Part shown: positions 14,538 through 22,373 of the stretch, one piece after another
Position numbering within the stretch: position 1 is the stretch's first letter
How the letters are laid out: the number at the start of each line of letters is the position of its first letter
Assembly (NCBI RefSeq): GCF_000505545.1
Contig: NZ_AYTB01000002.1
Span: forward strand, 224,780-288,779
From: Kurthia huakuii LAM0618
GTDB lineage: Bacteria; Bacillota; Bacilli; Bacillales_A; Planococcaceae
Reading direction: 5' to 3'
DNA: 64,000 bases
Translations under genes and position numbers: made by a program
The notes under the pieces: model-generated
The model's database searches: none
The model's input: only the letters and a program-made list of their open reading frames with translations
What the model was told of the DNA's origin: nothing

Positions 14538-14572
14538 CTACTATATAACGACATGGAAGGGGAAACATGGGG

Positions 14573-15586
14573 ATGTTTTCAAATGATATCGGAATTGATT
14601 TAGGGACGGCGAACGTATTAGTTTATGTAAAAGGACAAGGGGTCGTATTAAATGAACCTTCTGTAGTGGCATTGGATCAAAAATCAAAAAAAGTGTTAGC
14701 TGTCGGCGAAGAAGCCAGGCTGATGGTTGGGCGCACACCCGGCAGCATCATTGCGGTGCGACCGTTAGAAGACGGTGTCATTGCAGATTTTGATACAACA
14801 GAAGCGATGCTGACGCATTTTATTAGCTCATTAAATTTAGGGGGTCGCTGGTCAAAGCGCCCACGTATTTTAATTTGCTGTCCGTCAGATGTGACGTCAG
14901 TTGAGCAAAAAGCTATTCGTGAGGCGGCGCAAAAAGCTGGCGGCGCAAATATTTTTTTAGAAGAAGAGCCTAAAGTAGCAGCAGTCGGTGCAGGAATGGA
15001 CATTTTCCAACCATATGGCAATATGGTTATTGATATTGGTGGAGGAACATCGGATATTGCTGTGTTATCACTCGGCGGCGTTGTCACGGCACAATCGCTA
15101 AAAGTTGCAGGAAATACATTCGATGTAGATATTGCAGAATATGTAAAAAAACATCATAAATTATTAATTGGTGAACATACGGCAGAGCGTATTAAAATCG
15201 AAGTAGGTACGGTAGTAAAAGGGCTTCGCCAAGAAGAAACTGATATTCGCGGACGTGATATGATTAACGGTTTACCACGTTCAGTAACCATTACGTCTGA
15301 TGAAATATATGAGGCATTAAAAGAATCTGTACATCAAATTGTACAAGGAGCTAAAAATGTCCTTGAAAAAACACCACCAGAATTGTCAGCGGATATTATT
15401 GACCGCGGTGTGATGCTGACAGGCGGTGGCGCATTATTGTATGGTTTAGCACAATTATTAACAGATGAATTACTCGTGCCGGTATTCGTTGCCGAAAATG
15501 CGATGAGTTGCGTAGCAGATGGTACGGGAATTTTACTAGAAAATATAGATAAAATAGCAACTAGCAAAAAATTGGTTGGAGTATAA
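14573..15586 (+). CDS. mbl: MreB-like cell-shape protein Mbl
   Basis: Mbl is an actin-like protein that guides the lateral wall-synthesis machinery at the inner face of the membrane. The N-terminal phosphate-1 loop DIGIDLGTANVLVY and the central IDIGGGTSDIAVLSLGG are clear, and the length (337 residues) is normal. Order before flhO and flhP marks it as Mbl rather than MreB or MreBH. ATG 14573 is favoured over ATG 14567 by spacing from GGAAGGGG (14555-14562) and because family members begin MF-x-x-DIGIDLG. In spore-forming relatives spoIID, spoIIQ and spoIIID lie just upstream; they are missing here. Confidence 0.93.
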   Translation: MFSNDIGIDLGTANVLVYVKGQGVVLNEPSVVALDQKSKKVLAVGEEARLMVGRTPGSIIAVRPLEDGVIADFDTTEAMLTHFISSLNLGGRWSKRPRILICCPSDVTSVEQKAIREAAQKAGGANIFLEEEPKVAAVGAGMDIFQPYGNMVIDIGGGTSDIAVLSLGGVVTAQSLKVAGNTFDVDIAEYVKKHHKLLIGEHTAERIKIEVGTVVKGLRQEETDIRGRDMINGLPRSVTITSDEIYEALKESVHQIVQGAKNVLEKTPPELSADIIDRGVMLTGGGALLYGLAQLLTDELLVPVFVAENAMSCVADGTGILLENIDKIATSKKLVGV

Positions 15587-15605
15587 GAAGGAGTGACTTG
15601 GAACG

Positions 15606-16442
15606 ATGTTTAAAGGGGTTTACACAGCTACAACAGGAATGATTGCACAACAACGTCGCACAGAAATGTTATCAAATAACATTGCGAATGCATCGACCCC
15701 TGGTTATAAAGCAGATCAATCAACCGTGCGTGCATTTCCGAATATGTTGTTATCAGCAATCGAAAAAAATGGCAAGGCCAATTTACAAAATGGTTTTAAT
15801 CCAATGGCAGCACAAAAAATCGGTACAATCGGGACTGGCGTTTATATGCAGGAGACGATTCCGGATTATACGCAAGGCCAATTAGTCGAAACAGGTCTAA
15901 AATCAGATGTCGCATTAGTTGATGAATATTTACCAGTTCGAGGCGATGATGACCGTACAGGTGGGCTATATTTCCGTCTACAAACAGACGGCGCAGAAGC
16001 GTATACTAGAAATGGGAACTTTACCGTTGATAGCGAAGGCTCGCTTGTGACAACAGGTGGCAACTATGTGTTGTCAACAACAGGTGAACCAATTCAAGTG
16101 ACATCCGATGATTATACGATTACCGAAGATGGTCGTGTGTTAGAAAATAATGAACTTATTGCGCAACTTGACGTCGCCTATGTAGAGGACCCTGATACGT
16201 TAATTAAACAAGATAATGGGTTATACTATAGTGAGGACGGTAATGACTTAGCATCAGCTTATGATGATAATGACGTTGCTTTCTCGATGCGACAAGGATA
16301 TATCGAACAATCGAATGTTGATGCAGGTTCTACGATGACGGAAATGATGTCAGCCTATCGCTCATTTGAAGCGAATCAAAAGATGTTGCAAGCTTATGAC
16401 CGTAGTATGGATAAAGCGGTTAATGAGATTGGAAAGGTATAG
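15606..16442 (+). CDS. flhO: flagellar hook-basal body protein FlhO
   Basis: FlhO belongs to the FlgF/FlgG group of distal-rod and hook proteins exported through the flagellar type III apparatus. The 278-residue product has the N-terminal rod motif MLSNNIANASTPGYKADQ (about residues 18-35) and the C-terminal QGYIEQSNVDAGSTMTEMM that seals the rod. AAGGAG precedes ATG 15606. It starts 20 bases after mbl and is followed by flhP after 13 bases, as in B. subtilis. Confidence 0.92.
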   Translation: MFKGVYTATTGMIAQQRRTEMLSNNIANASTPGYKADQSTVRAFPNMLLSAIEKNGKANLQNGFNPMAAQKIGTIGTGVYMQETIPDYTQGQLVETGLKSDVALVDEYLPVRGDDDRTGGLYFRLQTDGAEAYTRNGNFTVDSEGSLVTTGGNYVLSTTGEPIQVTSDDYTITEDGRVLENNELIAQLDVAYVEDPDTLIKQDNGLYYSEDGNDLASAYDDNDVAFSMRQGYIEQSNVDAGSTMTEMMSAYRSFEANQKMLQAYDRSMDKAVNEIGKV

Positions 16443-16455
16443 GGGGCAGACATAA

Positions 16456-17307
16456 ATGGTTAATCGCACGATGTTTTCAGCAGCAAACACGATGTCGCAA
16501 TTACAATCGAAACTTGATATTATTGGGAATAACTTGGCGAATACAAATACGTCAGGATATAAAGCTAAGAATGCTACATTTGGTGAGTTATTATATCAAC
16601 AATTTAACAACGATAAAGCCGACAATGCGCCTCGTCAGACCGCTTTAGGTGTTCGTATTGGGGTTGGTGCACAAATCGCACAAACACAGCTCGTAACGAA
16701 GCAAGGAAGCCTACAAACGACGGATCGCTTTTTAGATTTTGCGTTTACCGATGAAAATCTTTTCTTTAATGTACAAATGAACAACCATCAACTAAATGGC
16801 GAACCAGAACAAATCGTCTGGACGCGACAAGGGGACTTCCAATTATCAGTAAATGATGATGGTACGTCCAACTTAGTTGATGAAAATGGTAGCTATGTGC
16901 TTGATGCAGATGGCAATCCAATTCAGTTCCGCGGTGAATTAGAGGACGTTCGCATGGACAATAATGGCGTCATGCAAGTAGCGTATAAAGATGGCGGAAC
17001 GGAACGAATTGCATTTGGCGTAACGAAAATCAATCGTCCAGAAGTTTTATCACATTTATCAGGCACGTATTTTACATTGCCTGAAAATGCTGTAGATTTA
17101 GATTTAAATATTGACGAGATATTAGAAGATTTAGTTGGCAATAATCGTAATCAAATTGCGCTTGAAAATGGCATGTTAGAACAATCAAATGTTGATATGT
17201 CGAAAGAGATGAGCGATTTAATGCAGACACAACGCTCGTATCAATTTAATGCTCGTACCGTTTCGATGGCGGACCAAATGATGGGACTTGTTAATAGCAT
17301 TCGATAA
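16456..17307 (+). CDS. flhP: flagellar hook-basal body protein FlhP
   Basis: FlhP is the partner of FlhO in the distal rod. The 283-residue product begins with SKLDIIGNNLANTNTSGYKA and ends with LENGMLEQSNVDMSKEMSDL and a helical TQRSYQFNARTVSMADQMM, both shared by all rod/hook proteins. Gap to flhO is 13 bases; the AGGGGGCAGA before ATG 16456 overlaps the flhO stop codon region. Its presence together with a flagellin and a chemoreceptor suggests a motile cell. Confidence 0.92.
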   Translation: MVNRTMFSAANTMSQLQSKLDIIGNNLANTNTSGYKAKNATFGELLYQQFNNDKADNAPRQTALGVRIGVGAQIAQTQLVTKQGSLQTTDRFLDFAFTDENLFFNVQMNNHQLNGEPEQIVWTRQGDFQLSVNDDGTSNLVDENGSYVLDADGNPIQFRGELEDVRMDNNGVMQVAYKDGGTERIAFGVTKINRPEVLSHLSGTYFTLPENAVDLDLNIDEILEDLVGNNRNQIALENGMLEQSNVDMSKEMSDLMQTQRSYQFNARTVSMADQMMGLVNSIR

Positions 17308-17328
17308 CAGAATAAAGGAGTTATTTGA

Positions 17329-17607
17329 ATGACAGAAGAAACAAAACAGACGCGTATGCAAAAACGTCAAAATCGCAACGTAAAAAAAGAACAACCACAA
17401 GACGTATTGACGGAACAACCTATCGTCACAATGAATTTTACATCGTGGATTTTGCGTATTATTATCGTCGTTGTATTATTTTTAATCGTCGCGATTATTG
17501 GCGCGATGATTGGCTACGGCGGCATTGGTAATGGCAATCCCGTACAAGTGTTAAATCCAGCAACATGGTCGCACATCTTTGATATCATGAATGGTAAAAC
17601 AGAGTAG
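17329..17607 (+). CDS. EpuA-like single-span membrane protein (often named RNA polymerase subunit beta in error)
   Basis: The 92-residue product has a basic, Gln-rich N-terminus, one membrane span around residues 40-65 (WILRIIIVVVLFLIVAIIG) and a short tail with NPVQVLNPATWSHIFDIM. It fits the EpuA family, which databases commonly label DNA-directed RNA polymerase subunit beta although nothing in it resembles RpoB. Function unknown. AAAGGAG precedes ATG 17329; it follows flhP by 21 bases and is probably in the mbl-flhO-flhP transcript. Confidence 0.75.
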   Translation: MTEETKQTRMQKRQNRNVKKEQPQDVLTEQPIVTMNFTSWILRIIIVVVLFLIVAIIGAMIGYGGIGNGNPVQVLNPATWSHIFDIMNGKTE

Positions 17608-17610
17608 TTA

Positions 17611-17619
17611 TGGTATACT
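17611..17619 (+). promoter_or_regulatory. extended -10 promoter for fabZ
   Basis: TGgTATACT (TATACT at 17614-17619) lies about 43 bases before the fabZ start. The same TGGTATACT is found before tagG. Confidence 0.5.
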
Positions 17620-17661
17620 ATTAGTATCAGGTAATAATTTTTACTAGGAGGATACTAATCT

Positions 17662-18096
17662 ATGTTAAACGCAACAGAAATTCAAGCAATTTTACCGCAT
17701 CGCTACCCATTTTTACTCGTAGATCGCATTACGGAAATGGAAGAGGGTGTACGCGCTGTCGGTTTAAAAAATGTCTCCGTTAACGAACCATTTTTCCAAG
17801 GGCATTTCCCGGGTTATCCAGTTATGCCAGGTGTGTTAATCGTTGAGGCACTTGCGCAAGTAGGTGGCGTTGCGCTACTTTCTAAAGATGAATTTAAAGG
17901 GCATTTAGCCTTTTTAACAGGAATTGATAATGCGCGTTTCAAACGCCAAGTAACTCCTGGGGACCAATTAAAAATGGAAGTTGAATTTACGAGACTTCGC
18001 CGCCAAATGGGGAAAGGTCACGCTGTTGCGACAGTTGACGGGGAACTCGTTTGTGAATGTGATATTTTATTTGCAATTGGACCAAAAGCAGATTAA
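17662..18096 (+). CDS. fabZ: 3-hydroxyacyl-[acyl-carrier-protein] dehydratase FabZ
   Basis: FabZ dehydrates 3-hydroxyacyl-ACP in fatty-acid elongation. The 144-residue product has the hot-dog fold signature with catalytic His48 ([12 protein letters not shown]) and Glu62 (VLIVEALAQ), and [13 protein letters not shown] near the front. AGGAGG precedes ATG 17662. Position matches ywpB of B. subtilis, close to ywpF and ywpH (ssb). Confidence 0.97.
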   Translation: MLNATEIQAILPHRYPFLLVDRITEMEEGVRAVGLKNVSVNEPFFQGHFPGYPVMPGVLIVEALAQVGGVALLSKDEFKGHLAFLTGIDNARFKRQVTPGDQLKMEVEFTRLRRQMGKGHAVATVDGELVCECDILFAIGPKAD

Positions 18097-18102
18097 AAAG
18101 CG

Positions 18103-18144
18103 AAAAACACTTTCAGCGTATAAAAACGTTGGAAGTGTTTTTTT
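18103..18144 (+). terminator. fabZ terminator
   Basis: AAACACTTTCAGCGT (18105-18119) pairs with ACGTTGGAAGTGTTT (18126-18140) with two wobble pairs, followed by TTTT. Confidence 0.85.
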
Positions 18145-18206
18145 GATGGGCAAAAAAACAAACGTATTCATACGAACAAAAGGAAAGCCATTGAATGAAA
18201 TGATAG

Positions 18207-18314
18207 ATGCATACGTATCAGCAAGCAGTTAAAGAAAAGGCGTTATCATGAGCATGTCTTGTAAAGGCAAGCCCGCTGATAACGCCATCATGGAAACGTT
18301 TTATGTTGAAGGGA
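18207..18314 (+). pseudogene. IS3-type transposase remnant with a frameshift
   Basis: A short relic of the DDE integrase region is readable in two frames: HTYQQAVKEKA from 18210, then after a frameshift near 18240 VIMSMSCKGKPADNAIMETFY from 18242. This corresponds to the segment SMSRKGNxxDNAxxESFF of IS3-family OrfB, including the catalytic glutamate. Nothing recognisable follows. It is too short and broken to be active. Confidence 0.6.
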
Positions 18315-18373
18315 TTTTGACAACGTTAAACGACCTTTCCTCAGTTGTGTACCGAAAAAAGATAGTTAAACAA

Positions 18374-18479
18374 GAATTTGACGGCGACTTTTCGGGGAAT
18401 AGCATGAGCGGAAGACCCCGCAGTGAGCTTGCGAGCGAGGAGGCTTCCATCATGCCCTAGGAAAGCGTCCGTCAAATTC
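18374..18479. repeat. REP/bcr-like palindromic intergenic element
   Basis: GAATTTGACGG (18374-18384) and CCGTCAAATTC (18469-18479) are perfect inverted ends of a 106-base element. Inside are GAAGACCCCGCAG, GCGAGCGAGGAGGCTTCC and GGAAAGCGTCCG, with an internal GGAAG/CTTCC hairpin. The wording (GACCCCGCAG, GAGGAGGC, GGAAAGCGTCCG) is that of the dispersed palindromic repeats found in many copies in Bacillus and Planococcaceae genomes. The 453-base fabZ-ywpF gap otherwise holds only the terminator and the IS3 relic. Confidence 0.7.
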
Positions 18480-18549
18480 AGCTAAAAAGAACTGTCTTTT
18501 TCACTGTCCCATTTTTGTGAGTCAATTCCCTAGGGCTAGCCTTCTTTTT

Positions 18550-18978
18550 TTACGCCTTAATGCGTGGACGACGTTTCATATCGCGTGCAAAATGCGTTAG
18601 TAATTCTTCGCCGGTAAGGCCGCTGTTTACTAGATGAGCAAGTAGCAATTCCGCATACTGCTGTCGATTTTGCGTTTTTAGCGTCCCTTTAAAGAGAATC
18701 GACATCCGGCCATCGCTCGTTTTTTCCATGCCCTGTACGAGAACGCGGAACGAAGCGGGCTCATTGTCTGGGTATGAAATGACCGCACGTGCTTCTAAAA
18801 TCGTGTCGGTACCAATATACATTTGGAAATCATCGCCATAGCTTGCATCAACAAAAATTTCGAGCACCCATGATTGATGGCTGCTTTCTTGATTAATAAT
18901 AATGCCATCTTCTAACGGATATTTTTTAAAACCATCGTGTTGAAACACTTCAAAAGACATCAGCTTAAACGTTTTCAT
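18550..18978 (-). CDS. ywpF: YwpF-like protein
   Basis: The 142-residue product begins MKTFKLMSFEVFQHDG and matches the YwpF family in order (next to fabZ and ssb) and N-terminus. It appears soluble, with a mostly beta first part and a helical end finishing in a basic tail (RDMKRRPRIKA). The function is not known to me. An upstream ATG (18987) is in frame but lies only two bases from the AAAGG binding site, so the MKTFK start is preferred. Confidence 0.75.
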   Translation of the reverse strand: MKTFKLMSFEVFQHDGFKKYPLEDGIIINQESSHQSWVLEIFVDASYGDDFQMYIGTDTILEARAVISYPDNEPASFRVLVQGMEKTSDGRMSILFKGTLKTQNRQQYAELLLAHLVNSGLTGEELLTHFARDMKRRPRIKA

Positions 18979-19157
18979 ATGATTCATCGCCTTTCGTGTA
19001 GAGAGTATTAGTAAAAGTATACCATATGCGATATTTGAGAAAACAATATCGATTAACGGCTAAAAGGGGGGCGTATTTAAGAAATCAATTGTCAAAGTGT
19101 ATTATTTCTCAGTTATGGCGATTACGATATTTAGCACAATGCCTGTATAGTAAGCGC

Positions 19158-19568
19158 ATGGAGGTGATTCAACTGAATCAAGTTGCGTGTGTTGGCCGTA
19201 CAACAAAGGATTTGGAAGTACGCTATGTTGGCGAAAAACAGCAGCCCGTAGCGCGTTTTACGCTTGCTGTAAATCGTCATTTTAAAAATAACCAAGGAAT
19301 GATTGAAGCAGATTTTTTAACATGTACAATTTGGGGCAAAGCGGCGGAAAATATGCAAAAATATTGCGGCAAAGGCTCGCTTGTAAGTATTACTGGGCGC
19401 CTGCAAAGCAGCTCGTATATTAACAAGCAAGAAGAGCGCGTCTATACGACGGAAATTATTGTGACGGATGTGCGTTTTTTATCATCGAAAAAAACTGCCA
19501 CAGGTGCACTATTACCAGATGCCGAGCTACTGTCACATTTTACAGCGCCTGGCGATGTACTCGTTTAA
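19158..19568 (+). CDS. ssb: single-stranded DNA-binding protein, SsbB type
   Basis: The OB-fold of SSB is clear: NQVACVGRTTKDLEVRYVG, ARFTLAVNRHFKNNQG, EADFLTCTIWGKAAENMQKY and KGSLVSITGRLQSSSY. It is short (136 residues from ATG 19158) and ends ...SHFTAPGDVLV without the acidic DDDLPF tip through which most SSBs bind partner proteins, as is true of the competence-linked SsbB/YwpH of B. subtilis. The start is uncertain: the strong GGAGGTGA at 19160-19167 lies downstream of ATG 19158 and correctly places CTG 19173, which would give MNQVACVGR, the usual family N-terminus. Confidence 0.9.
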   Translation: MEVIQLNQVACVGRTTKDLEVRYVGEKQQPVARFTLAVNRHFKNNQGMIEADFLTCTIWGKAAENMQKYCGKGSLVSITGRLQSSSYINKQEERVYTTEIIVTDVRFLSSKKTATGALLPDAELLSHFTAPGDVLV

Positions 19569-19572
19569 AAAA

Positions 19573-19602
19573 AGAGGCTCCTTGTCATAACAGGGAGCCT
19601 CT
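19573..19602 (-). terminator. terminator of ywqB-ywqA, between convergent genes
   Basis: AGAGGCTCCTTGT (19573-19585) pairs with ACAGGGAGCCTCT (19590-19602), with one bulge. The T run (TTTTTTT) follows on the minus strand, so it mainly ends the ywqB-ywqA transcript; it may also slow transcription from ssb. Confidence 0.8.
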
Positions 19603-19607
19603 AACTA

Positions 19608-22373
19608 TTAAAATGAAAAACTTAATAAATCTTGCAGTTCTTTATCATTTAATTCCGTAATCCAATTGCTCGATTGAATCAATTGTTCCGATAATGCTTG
19701 CTTTTCGGTTAATAAGGCATCGATTTTTTCTTCGATTGTACCAGTTGTCATAAACTTATGCACGTGGACAAATTGCGTTTGACCGATGCGGTATGCGCGG
19801 TCTGTTGCTTGATTTTCAACGGCTGGATTCCACCAACGATCGGCATGTAGTACATGACTCGCGGCTGTTAAGTTTAATCCTGTACCGCCAGCTTTTAGCG
19901 ATAGAATAAAAATAGGGAAGTCGCCGCGTTGGAAAGCTTCGACAAAGTGGTCGCGCTGTTGTTTTGGCATGCTTCCTGTTAGGAATGGCACATCGATATC
20001 ATAAAGTTCTGAGAAGCAGTGTTGCATTAAGTGACCCATGCCAATGTATTGCGTAAAGATTAAGCATTGCTCGCCATTTTGAACGATTTCTGCACCGAGT
20101 GATACGAGACGTTCCAACTTTTCTGAGCGATGAATCATCTCTTCAGCATTATCAAATGGTTCTTTCAAATAAAGTGCAGGGTGATTACACAATTGCTTTA
20201 ATTTGCCGAGCATTTTTAAAATTAAGCCTTTGCGCTCAAAGCCTGACAATGTTTCAAGTTTATGCAATGTTTCTTGAATATAACTTTCATACAGTACGGC
20301 TTGTTCTTCAGTTAATGGGCAATATTCACGTTGCTCAATTTTATCTGGTAAGTTAAGGCGTAGCTCAGGGTCCTGTTTTGTACGGCGCAATAAGAATGGT
20401 TGAATTTTACGGCGCAGCTGCTCTTTCACTTCATCGCTCTGGTCGCGTTCAATGGGTGCGATAAATTGCTCTTGGAAGCGTGAAAAACTTCCGAGATACC
20501 CTTTGTAAATAAAGTCGAAAATAGCCCATAATTCAGAAAGGCGGTTTTCAACTGGTGTCCCTGTTAACGCAATGTGATGTGCACCGCGTAAGCGACGGAT
20601 TGCTTTTGATTGTTTCGTATTCATATTTTTAATATTTTGCGCTTCATCTAGCGTGACATTTGCCCAAGCTATATCTTCCAACATATCGATGTCTTGCGTT
20701 ACGGTACCATATGTTGTCAAAATAATTTGGATATTGTCGCGTTCGATTGTTTGCAACAAGTCTTGTTCTTTTAAACGTTTTGCCCCGTAATGTAAATACG
20801 TATTAAGCGATGGTGCAAAGCGTTCCAATTCTTTTTGCCAGTTGCCAAGTACCGATGTTGGACAAATGATTAACGTTGGCTCAGTAGCATTTTCATAGAC
20901 GTGCAATAAATAGGAAATGAGTTGAATCGTTTTGCCAAGCCCCATATCATCGGCGAGTACGGCACCAAATTTTTGCTCGCGCATAAAGACAAGCCAATCA
21001 AAGCCGATTTGTTGGTACGGTCGCAATTCTGCCTGTAATGTTTTCGGCAACGGAATTTCTGGTAGCCCTTGCTTATCGACAATTTTTTGCATGTAATCTT
21101 TTAATGAACGCTGCAATTCAAACTGCAACACAGGGTCATCTAAATAGTCCTCTTCTTCGATTTCAAGCGGAATTGTCATCTCTTGCCCAATATCTTTAAA
21201 CAATAAATCGCGCACAGTCCAATTTTCATGTTCTGCTTTTTCCATCAGTTGACGAATTTCTTGCATCCAGGCAGCATCGACACGAATCCATTCTGTACCC
21301 GCGCGGATAAATTCGCGATTTTCAGCGACCATTTTTTCAAAATCGTCAATGCTAATGTCATGTCCATCGAGTGACAGCTTCCAATTGAACGTTAAAATTT
21401 CATCTAAACCGGCTGCAGATTTATAGTTAGATGCACTAGACGCACTCGCTTGTACTTTCATACGCGATTCCTTTAATTCTTTCAACCAACCGGGTAACAC
21501 AATTTCAAAACCGAGCGCTTGTAAATAAATAAAGTCACTGCGCAAAAATTCACGTACATCGGCATCTGCTAATGTGACATGAAGGAAGCGTTCTTTTGAT
21601 AAATTTTCACCGTATGGTTTTGCTTGCAGTAATTTCAGCATTTGTGCCTGGAGGTTATATACTTGCGTGCTATAGTCCGCCCACTTACTCGGTATTGCAC
21701 GTTCAATCGTCAGCGCTTGTTTACTCGTAGGAACAGCCCAATAGCTTGCTGATTTTTTCGCACGTAACACCGTTTCAAGCGTCCATTCACTCGCACCTTC
21801 TTCAGGTTCACTCAGACGTAACGCAACAACAAGCGTATCATCAATTTGTTTGTCTTGAAGTGGCCAACCACCATCTCTGAATAATGGCATAAGCGCTTCT
21901 AAATCATCAAAGCGCAAGCCTTCATCAACGAGTTTTTGCGTTAATGCAAGCTCCAGCAGATGGTTAATTTCTTTATCGTCAAGCGTTACGTTAAGCTGGT
22001 CGCCTTCTACTTTTACATGGTCCCAAAGTGAGTCGCTGTACCAATAGTTACCGGCGCGTTTTGCCGCATCTAATACATCTTGGTCATGCAGTCTTTTGCC
22101 AACATAGCTTGCAAATGGGTGAAGTTGCTTAGGTGAAAAGAGCTCAATCATTTCTAATGGTGATAATAAAATGGAATCTTCAGTTGTATTTGCTGTTAAA
22201 CCAAAAAAGCCACGCTCATAACGGAAATATAAAAATGGTACCCAATCCTCTGCTTTTAGTGCTGTACCAGATGAAGCATCATATGCTGATAGGGAATATA
22301 CATGATTAAATTCGGCAATCTCTACCATAAATGACTTTAAAAACGTTTCGGGCACATGCTTTGTCATTGTCAT
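19608..22373 (-). CDS. ywqA: SNF2-family helicase YwqA
   Basis: The 921-residue product is a bacterial SWI2/SNF2 ATPase. The C-terminal half has helicase motif I LADDMGLGKTIQLISYLL (about residue 473), motif II LDEAQNIKN (about residue 573), TGTPVENRLSELW, and motifs V-VI in AGGTGLNLTAASHVLHADRW and NPAVENQATDRAYRIGQ. The N-terminal half is the SNF2-associated bacterial domain. Such proteins are thought to remodel nucleoprotein or help transcription recycling (compare RapA); the exact role is unproven. It overlaps its upstream partner by four bases. Confidence 0.93.
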   Translation of the reverse strand: MTMTKHVPETFLKSFMVEIAEFNHVYSLSAYDASSGTALKAEDWVPFLYFRYERGFFGLTANTTEDSILLSPLEMIELFSPKQLHPFASYVGKRLHDQDVLDAAKRAGNYWYSDSLWDHVKVEGDQLNVTLDDKEINHLLELALTQKLVDEGLRFDDLEALMPLFRDGGWPLQDKQIDDTLVVALRLSEPEEGASEWTLETVLRAKKSASYWAVPTSKQALTIERAIPSKWADYSTQVYNLQAQMLKLLQAKPYGENLSKERFLHVTLADADVREFLRSDFIYLQALGFEIVLPGWLKELKESRMKVQASASSASNYKSAAGLDEILTFNWKLSLDGHDISIDDFEKMVAENREFIRAGTEWIRVDAAWMQEIRQLMEKAEHENWTVRDLLFKDIGQEMTIPLEIEEEDYLDDPVLQFELQRSLKDYMQKIVDKQGLPEIPLPKTLQAELRPYQQIGFDWLVFMREQKFGAVLADDMGLGKTIQLISYLLHVYENATEPTLIICPTSVLGNWQKELERFAPSLNTYLHYGAKRLKEQDLLQTIERDNIQIILTTYGTVTQDIDMLEDIAWANVTLDEAQNIKNMNTKQSKAIRRLRGAHHIALTGTPVENRLSELWAIFDFIYKGYLGSFSRFQEQFIAPIERDQSDEVKEQLRRKIQPFLLRRTKQDPELRLNLPDKIEQREYCPLTEEQAVLYESYIQETLHKLETLSGFERKGLILKMLGKLKQLCNHPALYLKEPFDNAEEMIHRSEKLERLVSLGAEIVQNGEQCLIFTQYIGMGHLMQHCFSELYDIDVPFLTGSMPKQQRDHFVEAFQRGDFPIFILSLKAGGTGLNLTAASHVLHADRWWNPAVENQATDRAYRIGQTQFVHVHKFMTTGTIEEKIDALLTEKQALSEQLIQSSNWITELNDKELQDLLSFSF

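Noticed and set aside
17329..17607. Annotation as DNA-directed RNA polymerase subunit beta
   Set aside because: The protein is a 92-residue single-span membrane protein; the name is a common transfer error for EpuA-like proteins.
18248..18460. A 70-residue frame in the fabZ-ywpF gap as a real gene
   Set aside because: Its first third is the broken IS3 relic and its last third runs through the palindromic REP-like element.
19026..19157. Upstream extension of the ssb frame
   Set aside because: It is basic, unrelated to SSB, lacks a binding site and overlaps the ywpF promoter region.
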